Below the pieces are notes generated by a model. It ran no database searches. It was not told where the DNA came from and was given only the letters and a program-made list of their open reading frames with translations. Made by a program: the position numbers and the translations under genes. A stretch of 12,318 nucleotides of DNA, from NCBI GenBank assembly GCA_937889855.1, contig CALBYK010000172.1:1-12318 (forward strand), in the 5' to 3' direction. Source of the DNA: an uncultured Prevotella sp. Its GTDB lineage: Bacteria > Bacteroidota > Bacteroidia > Bacteroidales > Bacteroidaceae. This document shows, piece by piece, positions 5,988 through 12,318 of the stretch (positions within the stretch are counted from its first letter, which is position 1; every line of letters begins with the position of its first letter).

Positions 5988-8384
5988 ATGACAAATAAAG
6001 CATATATGATACTGGCTGCGCTCACTTCGCTGCTGCTCCTGCTTACAGGTTGTGGCAGCGACGAGCCGATAACGCCCGACACCGGCACGCTCAGGCTTGA
6101 GTGCAACCAAAGCGAACTGGCGTCGTCGGCACGCTACCACACGCTGCGCATCAGCGGCGCGCCCTTTGGCGATGGCGTGGCATACACCGTCGCCACCGAT
6201 GCCGGATGGTTGAGGCTTGAGGGCGACTCGCTGCCGCACGACGGTGTTGTGGAACTGTGGGCTGAAGCCAACCCCAACACGTCGCGCCGCACCGCCACAC
6301 TCACCGTGGCGCGTGCTGACAACCCGGCGGTCAGCGGTATGCTCCAGCTCGTGCAGCGTGGTGATGGCGAGGATGGCGACAACGGTCTGCTCTCCGACCC
6401 GCTCTCCGACTTCCGTCTGGGCTGGGGCTTGAACGCCTTCGACGAGTATCAAAGCTCGTCGAGCGTGCGTGGCCGTGTGATCGACCTCGATCGCCTCGCT
6501 TCGTTTGACACCGAGGACGGATTCCAGAGTGTGCAGGAGGTGGTGCGTGCCCGCGTGGGCATGACCGTCGACGCCGCCACATCGTTGAGCGAGATGTCGT
6601 CAATACTGACTCAGCGCTTCGACCACTCTGTCAGTTTCCTCGGCATGAGTAAAACGATAAACCGTTTCAAGGAAGTGTGTAACAAAGAAATAGGTGAGCA
6701 ATACTGTTCCTACGCCCGTATGTCGAAAGTGGTGGCAACGCGCAGTGTCGATGCCGGTGCTCTCGACTATATCGTAGGTAACTGTCCTGCCGACAAGCTG
6801 CCGCTCACCGACAACTTCCGCAAGGTGTACGACGAGATATGCTCGCCCGGATGCACCGACATCGACAACAAGATACAGGCTATGCTCGACGAGTATGGCA
6901 CGCACATCATTATCGAGGCGAGCGTTGGCGGAATGATTGACTATGTGGCGACATTCAATCGTATGCAGACATCGCATGTGGAGACCGTAGCCGAGGAACA
7001 GTCGATGCACGTGTTCGGCAAGAAGTCGGGCAGCGTGTCGAAGGAAGTGCGCGAGAGCCTCACGAGCGACCTGTCACGCAGTGGCTCTGTGGAGGTGAAG
7101 GGCGGCGACAGCACGCTACGCAAGAAGATAGAGGAGCGCGTAAAGACGTTAAGCCAGTTCGACTCCATCCCGTCCGACCTTACGCAGGCATGGATGTCGT
7201 CGATAGTCTACCACAGGGGCAACCGCAACACTCTCGATCTCATCGACTTCAGGGTTGTGCCTATCTGGAACCTTTTCTCCGACCAGTCGATAGCCCAGAA
7301 GGTGATGCTCCATGTGGTGCAGATGCAGGAGCAGAGCAACAACCGTCTGCCCGACAAGGACCTTGGCACCGACTGTTACGATATAGACATCACTGGCGGC
7401 AACTTCGCCTTCGACAATAGCGACAATCGTGCCACGTCGCTCGTGAAGGTCTTGTATGTCAGCGGAGTGCCCACGCTGGAGATATGCCAGGAATACGTGC
7501 CGAAGATACGCTCCGACCGCCGCATAACGGTGATATACCCTATATATAACGGTATGGCAAACCACTCGCAGGGACTCTTTCCCGGCGACGGCGAGGGCAA
7601 TCGCCCGGCGTCGCTTGCTTTCCATGGCAGCGACGCGTATGTGATGCCCATTGACGGCAAGGGTAGCTATGACAAGTTGGACAGGGTATACTACATACAC
7701 GGCAACCTCTATGCCGTGTCTTATGGGTCGGTGGTGCATAAGCCCAACAACATAACGGTAAAACCGTATTATCTGCAGCTTTCCAAGCAGTATCCGGTGG
7801 TGAAGATAGGCGACGGCTATTGGACGCGCTGCAACATAGCGGAGACGACAATGGGATTCGGCTATCCGGTAAATCCCAAGAATCCTAACTCAAAGTACCA
7901 CCTCAAGGAGTTCTACGACTCCTCACGTGATGTGCTTTATGCTTGTGTGTTCTATGGCAACTCTCCGCAGTTTCTCGCCCGGAACAGAGATGTGTATGGC
8001 TACGACGTGAACGAAACTTACGGCAAGCGCACAAAGTGGTGTCTGCCTAAGGAGGACGACGTGCAGAACCTAAAGAAATATCTCGGCAACGACCCGCGCA
8101 TTATGTTCCAGGGACAGGCGTCGGGATTTGAGGCCGACTTTGCCGGGAGCTATGGTCTCTGGGACGACTTGCAGTGTACAACCTACTCGGCATATGGAAT
8201 GCACTATATTGGCAAGTGCTGCTTCATACCGTGCAAAAACAGTGAGAATGCGGAAACCGGTAAGGTGCTGATATTGACCGACAACTATGAGCTGAAGATT
8301 GCCGACATAACAGTCACGCAGGACAACAACTACCCGTTGCGACTTTTCCGAACATCGTGCTGGGTATATCCAAATATTAAATAA
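5988..8384 (+). CDS. BACON + MACPF lipoprotein 3 with accessory module and FISUMP-like C-terminus
   Basis: Predicted 798-residue lipoprotein, the largest of the three perforin-fold paralogues. The lipobox is LTGC (cysteine 22), followed by GSDEP. A BACON domain covers about residues 45-125 (closing LVQRG). The MACPF domain runs from LGWGL (144-148) to VPIW (424-427) and has the full canonical signature YGTHIIIEASVGG (303-315), then KGGD. Next comes the block shared with the previous gene: CQEYVPKI (from C500) and YPIYNG (517-522). Residues about 605-798 (GYWTRCNIAE with W612, WCLPKED from W684, PLRLFRTS near the end) resemble the FISUMP / major-paralogous domain of Bacteroidota and Fibrobacter surface proteins. 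That last assignment is by pattern only. The gap to the upstream gene is 3 nt. The intact signature makes this the best candidate for the active pore former. Confidence 0.87.
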   Translation: MTNKAYMILAALTSLLLLLTGCGSDEPITPDTGTLRLECNQSELASSARYHTLRISGAPFGDGVAYTVATDAGWLRLEGDSLPHDGVVELWAEANPNTSRRTATLTVARADNPAVSGMLQLVQRGDGEDGDNGLLSDPLSDFRLGWGLNAFDEYQSSSSVRGRVIDLDRLASFDTEDGFQSVQEVVRARVGMTVDAATSLSEMSSILTQRFDHSVSFLGMSKTINRFKEVCNKEIGEQYCSYARMSKVVATRSVDAGALDYIVGNCPADKLPLTDNFRKVYDEICSPGCTDIDNKIQAMLDEYGTHIIIEASVGGMIDYVATFNRMQTSHVETVAEEQSMHVFGKKSGSVSKEVRESLTSDLSRSGSVEVKGGDSTLRKKIEERVKTLSQFDSIPSDLTQAWMSSIVYHRGNRNTLDLIDFRVVPIWNLFSDQSIAQKVMLHVVQMQEQSNNRLPDKDLGTDCYDIDITGGNFAFDNSDNRATSLVKVLYVSGVPTLEICQEYVPKIRSDRRITVIYPIYNGMANHSQGLFPGDGEGNRPASLAFHGSDAYVMPIDGKGSYDKLDRVYYIHGNLYAVSYGSVVHKPNNITVKPYYLQLSKQYPVVKIGDGYWTRCNIAETTMGFGYPVNPKNPNSKYHLKEFYDSSRDVLYACVFYGNSPQFLARNRDVYGYDVNETYGKRTKWCLPKEDDVQNLKKYLGNDPRIMFQGQASGFEADFAGSYGLWDDLQCTTYSAYGMHYIGKCCFIPCKNSENAETGKVLILTDNYELKIADITVTQDNNYPLRLFRTSCWVYPNIK

Positions 8385-8403
8385 TAAATAAAGTATCAAC
8401 AAT

Positions 8404-9597
8404 ATGAACAAAATAAGAATATATATGCGCCTTTTGCCTATTGCCTTCTTGGTTATAGTGTTGGCTGGGTTTGCCTCATGTAGCGACGACAACGGTGGTA
8501 ATGGCGAAGAGGAACAGCGCAAGGAAGAGATTGCCCATAAGGCAGCTATGGACACGCTCTTCTATGAGACGGTGGTCAACAACATTGTCAGCGGACAGTT
8601 GCAGGCCGACGGTTCATACAAGACAGTGCCTAATTTCGGTCAGGTGCTCCATTCGGAGCTTCCCGATGTGTATTATATAGTAGCCGACGACGAGCAGGCG
8701 GCTGCTAAGTATTTCACGGAGAATATGGTGCCGCAAGATGCCGTCGATTCCATACGCCATAATGCCGACGGCTCTATGACTCTGCCCACGGTGTGTGGCG
8801 CGCTCACTTACCGCCCGTCAGTCGACGGACATGTGGCTGTGGTTGATGTCAGCCTTGAGGATGTAGTCGGCTATGTGCGCCAATTTGTGTTCCTGACGAA
8901 ATCGGAATGGCCATACAATGGCGAAGATTCGCCTTTCCAGTTGTGCCAGGTATTGCGGTGTCTGAACAACGACAGGTATTATGTCTGTGCGAAAGAGTGG
9001 GATGGTGGCGGCAGTGGCAGGCTTGTTACGCTTGACGGTGGATGGGACTATGATAGCTATAAAGACTGGTCCACAGAAAACATGGGTTTTGGTGATAAGA
9101 AACTCGTCGTGTATAAGAATTGCTCGGATAAAGTGGCGCTTAAATATCTCGGATATATGTGCCAGTATAGGCACGAAGAACTGGAAGGTGTTGTCAAGCA
9201 GCTCACAACAGCCGTCGGTGCATATGCAGTGGAGAAGAACCCAACGCTCGCTTTCTTGAAAAATATGAGTGGTAGTGGCAATTATTCTAAAGAATTACAA
9301 ATTGGTACTCCGTCAGTCTCATGGGAGTGGCGTTTTTTTAAGTGGAATCATTACGACTTGGCTATTCCATACTATTACATATCCAAGAATTCATATTATG
9401 CAAGTACATTTTATGTGGATTGTGATAAGTATAAGATAGACATGATGAGTAGAGTTATAAATCGTATGTATTATAATAATATTGCCAGAAGCAGCGCGCT
9501 GTTTTTTAATAATAGATATAGTATTGTGGAGGATGCTTCAGATGGTGGAGTGATATATGTGATTAACGGTATAAAGTTCAAGTTGATAGCGCAGTAG
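8404..9597 (+). CDS. Lipoprotein of unknown function
   Basis: Predicted 397-residue lipoprotein that I do not recognise. The signal peptide ends in GFASC (cysteine 26), followed by SDDNGGNGEEE, a strong acidic run typical of surface-exposed Bacteroidota lipoproteins and then a charged stretch. The mature part is rich in tyrosine, tryptophan and aspartate (for example WDGGGSG around residue 199 and GGWDYDSY shortly after). It shows no obvious enzyme motif, MACPF signature or membrane segment. The gene follows the third MACPF gene by 19 nt and precedes a BMP-type lipoprotein by 37 nt, so it belongs to the same probable operon. Its last third (about 9280-9597, residues 293-397) is markedly AT-rich against a GC-rich first half. 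An immunity, chaperone or adaptor role is possible but unsupported by sequence. Confidence 0.75.
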   Translation: MNKIRIYMRLLPIAFLVIVLAGFASCSDDNGGNGEEEQRKEEIAHKAAMDTLFYETVVNNIVSGQLQADGSYKTVPNFGQVLHSELPDVYYIVADDEQAAAKYFTENMVPQDAVDSIRHNADGSMTLPTVCGALTYRPSVDGHVAVVDVSLEDVVGYVRQFVFLTKSEWPYNGEDSPFQLCQVLRCLNNDRYYVCAKEWDGGGSGRLVTLDGGWDYDSYKDWSTENMGFGDKKLVVYKNCSDKVALKYLGYMCQYRHEELEGVVKQLTTAVGAYAVEKNPTLAFLKNMSGSGNYSKELQIGTPSVSWEWRFFKWNHYDLAIPYYYISKNSYYASTFYVDCDKYKIDMMSRVINRMYYNNIARSSALFFNNRYSIVEDASDGGVIYVINGIKFKLIAQ

Positions 9598-9634
9598 ACT
9601 ACGATAATATAAAAATAATTTCAACCGACAGTTT

Positions 9635-10678
9635 ATGAGAGCATTGCACAGAATCGGCAGTATCGTCTGCCTTCTACTTTTGTCGCTCCTCGTCGTGTCG
9701 TGCCACGACAATGACGACCCGGAGCCTGATCCAGCGGCGGAATATATGTCCGTCACGATAATATCCGCCACCAACGGTTTGGGCGACATGACTTATAACG
9801 ACGACATAATGAAGGAATTCATGTCGTTTGCCTGGGACCATGAGTATGAGGATGTAGAGAGCCACGTGGTGGCCCCCACGACTAAGGAGCAGGGAGCTGC
9901 TGCCTTCCGCTATTGGCTGGCCGCTGCCACAAAGCCTGCCAAGCCAAAGCGTCTGCTCGTGCTTGCCAGCTCAGAGTATGAGGCTATGCTCGACACTGCG
10001 CATATCAATCTTGCCGAGGGCAACGAGATATTGCTGCTGGAGTCGCGGCGTGACGATATGCCCGAAGGTGTCACCTGCCTCGATGTCAATCTCTATGGAG
10101 TAAGCTATATGGTGGGTCGCACGCTTATGACGCAGGAACGAAAGCGTGTCGTGGCAGTGCTTGCCTGTCCAGGTGACAAGAAGCTGCAGGAAGGACTTGA
10201 CGGACTGCGCGACGGAATAGCCGACGGCAGTCCCGACGAGGGCACTCTCGACGTGAAGTATCTTGCAGACGATGCTTCGGGCTTTGCCATGGCCGACAGT
10301 GCGCGTGTTATGGCTAACTCTTTTAGAAAAGCAAGAGACTATGATTGGGTGTATCCGCAGTGCGGAGGGTCGGCATTGGGATTTTATAGTGAACTTTTGG
10401 GACTACCGAGTCCTATAGGTATGGATGTCGATTGCAGTGAATTGGGCCGCAATATCCCTTTCTCGGCATACAGAAAAGTAGGACAGGTTCTTCACGATGT
10501 CCTCACTCGCTGGGCCAACGGCGAGACGCTTCCGCGCAACATCTCTTATGGTCTTGCCGATGGCTACACGGGTATCTGCAACAATTCAAACAAATATAAA
10601 GACTGGTTTTCAATAGCCTCGCAGTTCACCGACGAGGCCATAAACAAGGAGAAAGCCTACGTGAATGAAAAACATTGA
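9635..10678 (+). CDS. BMP/PnrA-like substrate-binding lipoprotein
   Basis: Predicted 347-residue lipoprotein. The signal peptide ends in VVSC (cysteine 23), followed by HDNDDPEPDP. The mature protein follows the pattern of the basic membrane protein (BMP) family, whose best-known members bind nucleosides for ABC import: NGLGDMTYND (47-56), YPQCGG then LGF (from 240), GMDVDC (262-267), an IPFSAYRKV strand, and YGLADGYTGI (305-314). Length is normal for the family. No permease or ATPase gene is seen nearby, so it may be a free-standing ligand-binding protein rather than part of an importer. It sits between the unknown lipoprotein and the peptidase-fusion gene in one run of plus-strand genes. 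The ligand cannot be told from sequence. Confidence 0.75.
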   Translation: MRALHRIGSIVCLLLLSLLVVSCHDNDDPEPDPAAEYMSVTIISATNGLGDMTYNDDIMKEFMSFAWDHEYEDVESHVVAPTTKEQGAAAFRYWLAAATKPAKPKRLLVLASSEYEAMLDTAHINLAEGNEILLLESRRDDMPEGVTCLDVNLYGVSYMVGRTLMTQERKRVVAVLACPGDKKLQEGLDGLRDGIADGSPDEGTLDVKYLADDASGFAMADSARVMANSFRKARDYDWVYPQCGGSALGFYSELLGLPSPIGMDVDCSELGRNIPFSAYRKVGQVLHDVLTRWANGETLPRNISYGLADGYTGICNNSNKYKDWFSIASQFTDEAINKEKAYVNEKH

Positions 10679-10684
10679 AGGAGG
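10679..10684 (+). promoter_or_regulatory. Unusually strong Shine-Dalgarno AGGAGG before the peptidase-fusion gene
   Basis: A perfect AGGAGG starts on the base after the TGA of the BMP-like gene and lies 8 nt before the ATG at 10693. Such motifs are uncommon in Bacteroidota, and the other five operon genes have none. It supports the choice of start and may raise translation of this last gene. Confidence 0.6.
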
Positions 10685-10692
10685 AAATCAAG

Positions 10693-12318
10693 ATGAAGAA
10701 ACTGTTGTATATAATGTCGCATATTGCAGTGGTCGCATGTGTTGCCTTGATGGTTGTGGCTTGCAGCGACCACGATGATGGCGGAGGTTCAGTCAAGCAG
10801 AAAACCAATACCTACAAGATAGCTTTGGTATTGCCGGAAAATGAAGCCGGAGAGATGTTGGCTTCGGTTATGATGTTCGGGAAGAACTGTCTTCTCTCTC
10901 AAGAAGGCATGAGTCAGATTGTGGTCTTTGACCCAGAGGTTGTGACCTACAATGACAATGACAATGGCTGGTTCGACAAGGTGCGGGAGTTGGCTGCCGA
11001 TACCGTCTACAAGGCCATTGTAGGTCCATTCGACTCGGAAAAAGCCAAACTGGTGGCGCAGGAGTGCGCAAAGACAGGCAAGACCCTGTTGCTGCCCACC
11101 GTCACATCAGCGGAACTCCAGCGTATGTATGCAGGCAAAGGCTATGTGTGGTGTCTGTCCGAACCCGACATCGCACAGAGCGAAGTGATGCTCACTCATG
11201 CGTTAAAGACTGGTTGCGACTGTGTGCAGCTTGTTGTCGGCAATTCGACTTACGGTCAGACATTTCTCGACTGGACGGCATTCCAGGCGCAGGAACTCGG
11301 GTTGAAGATGCTTGGTACTTCCACTTACGACAACACTGAGCAACTGGCCGATATAGTAAAGAATATGGAGAGCCAGATTGTGGAAGCCAATAATTACGGT
11401 GGCCATTCCCCAGCTATTATTTTTGTGCCGTCAAAGCCCGAAGATATGGCAACATTCGATAATGCTTTGTCAACTTGGGAGAGCTTTATACAATATGCGT
11501 GTGAATTTATATGCAGCGACAATGCCTGCTCGGATGCCACGGAGGAGCTTCTGGAGAAGTCGGAGAACGACTATACCTGCTTTACATTGTCGGCTTCGCC
11601 GTCGTCGGGGTTCAATCAGGCTTACGATGGCGGTTATGGTGGACTGCCCAAGAGCGGAGCGGCACAGTTCTACGACTCCATGCTGCTGCTCTATTATGGT
11701 CTGGTGAATATGGAGGTGCATGGAGGCACGCTCAACGATGCCCTCAAGCGCGTGGTCGATGCGCGCAGCAGCAACAATATAGGCTATTCGTGGATGCGCG
11801 ATGATGTGTGGGAAGCTACTATGTCCATGCGTGCCGGAGGCAGTCCTGACATCGACGGCGCCACTGGCAAACTGGAGTTTGATGCCAAGAAATACACCAC
11901 CGTGCTACATTCCACCTATGCCGAGTGGAACTTCCATGATGGCAAGTTCCATCATGTTGGCTATGTGTCTACCGACGGTAGCAACCGCACCTCTTCTACG
12001 TCGGCCGTGTGGGATTTGAAAAGCACTTTCCAGAGCTTCGACACTGACATCAGCCTCACATATCCGAAGACAGACAAAAAGTGGGCACTCGTCGTCGCCA
12101 CGTCGACAAAGTGGAGCGACTACCGTCACCAGGCGGATGCCTTCGATATGTATCAGATGCTCAAACGCCACGGCTTCGACGACGACCACATCGTGCTCAT
12201 CGCCAGCGACGGCTATGCCTACAACAGTCAGAACCCCACGCCGGGCGAGATACGCGTGCGTCGTGGCGGACCGAATGTCTACTCGAAGGGCGCCATCGAC
12301 TATGATATAGACAAGATA
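10693..12318 (+). CDS. Lipoprotein: type I periplasmic-binding domain fused to legumain-like C13 peptidase (3' end outside window)
   Basis: Open to the window end, giving 542 residues. The signal peptide ends in MVVAC (cysteine 24), followed by SDHDDGGG, an acidic surface-export pattern. Residues about 41-455 read as a type I periplasmic binding (receptor ligand-binding) fold: YKIALVLPE, IVGPFDS (109-115), LLLPTVTSAEL and STYGQTF (Y187). From about 461 the sequence changes to the start of a family C13 cysteine peptidase: WALVVA (from W464), YRHQAD (477-482), HIVLIASD, NPTPGEI (from N514), NVY and DYD. These match the N-terminal half of legumain, where YRHQAD contributes to the Asp/Asn-binding pocket. 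The catalytic His and Cys should lie beyond the window, so activity cannot be judged. A domain that senses a ligand joined to a protease suggests ligand-controlled cleavage of a surface target, perhaps the MACPF proteins; this is inference. Confidence 0.82.
   Translation, partial: MKKLLYIMSHIAVVACVALMVVACSDHDDGGGSVKQKTNTYKIALVLPENEAGEMLASVMMFGKNCLLSQEGMSQIVVFDPEVVTYNDNDNGWFDKVRELAADTVYKAIVGPFDSEKAKLVAQECAKTGKTLLLPTVTSAELQRMYAGKGYVWCLSEPDIAQSEVMLTHALKTGCDCVQLVVGNSTYGQTFLDWTAFQAQELGLKMLGTSTYDNTEQLADIVKNMESQIVEANNYGGHSPAIIFVPSKPEDMATFDNALSTWESFIQYACEFICSDNACSDATEELLEKSENDYTCFTLSASPSSGFNQAYDGGYGGLPKSGAAQFYDSMLLLYYGLVNMEVHGGTLNDALKRVVDARSSNNIGYSWMRDDVWEATMSMRAGGSPDIDGATGKLEFDAKKYTTVLHSTYAEWNFHDGKFHHVGYVSTDGSNRTSSTSAVWDLKSTFQSFDTDISLTYPKTDKKWALVVATSTKWSDYRHQADAFDMYQMLKRHGFDDDHIVLIASDGYAYNSQNPTPGEIRVRRGGPNVYSKGAIDYDIDKI

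Noticed and set aside
11064..12305. Several overlapping plus- and minus-strand frames of 60-110 residues
   Set aside because: They are shadows of the long open frame from 10693 to the window end, which has clear domain patterns throughout.
1..12318. CRISPR array, tRNA, rRNA or transposase
   Set aside because: I saw no regularly spaced repeats, no tRNA-like cloverleaf or rRNA sequence, and no transposase or integrase motifs.

Overview
The window comes from a member of the Bacteroidota, most likely order Bacteroidales (Prevotella- or Muribaculaceae-like; genus not determinable here). Four things point that way: Bacteroidales-like Era and Der proteins; six consecutive lipoproteins, most with an acidic/serine run just after the lipidated cysteine (the Bacteroidota lipoprotein export signal pattern); BACON-type domains; and TAnnTTTG -7 promoter boxes, with little Shine-Dalgarno signal before most genes.

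Layout. 1-663 is the 3' part of era. 664-778 is a large, nearly perfect palindromic repeat. 933-2246 is der (engA), complete. 2247-2480 is an AT-rich regulatory gap with a hairpin, two promoter-like -7 boxes lying in a 10-bp direct repeat, and a small palindrome related to the 664-778 repeat. From 2481 to the window end, six plus-strand genes lie head to tail with gaps of 3-48 nt, so they are probably one operon. They are: (1) BACON + MACPF lipoprotein, 495 aa; (2) MACPF lipoprotein with a C-terminal module, 655 aa; (3) BACON + MACPF lipoprotein with the same C-terminal module plus a FISUMP-like domain, 798 aa; (4) a lipoprotein of unknown type, 397 aa; (5) a BMP/PnrA-type substrate-binding lipoprotein, 347 aa; (6) a lipoprotein joining a type I periplasmic-binding fold to a legumain-like C13 cysteine peptidase, cut off by the window end after 542 aa.

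How they may work together. Three non-identical perforin-fold proteins in one operon suggest a hetero-oligomeric or staged pore-forming machine on the cell surface or on outer-membrane vesicles. Single MACPF proteins of gut Bacteroidales (BSAPs) are known to kill related strains. Here three MACPFs are paired with two ligand-binding folds and a legumain-like protease, which could sense a ligand and process the pore proteins or a target. That link is inference from gene order. Base composition is patchy: era, der and most of genes 2, 3 and 5 look GC-rich, while much of the first MACPF gene and the 3' end of the unknown lipoprotein are strikingly AT-rich, which suggests exchange or transfer.
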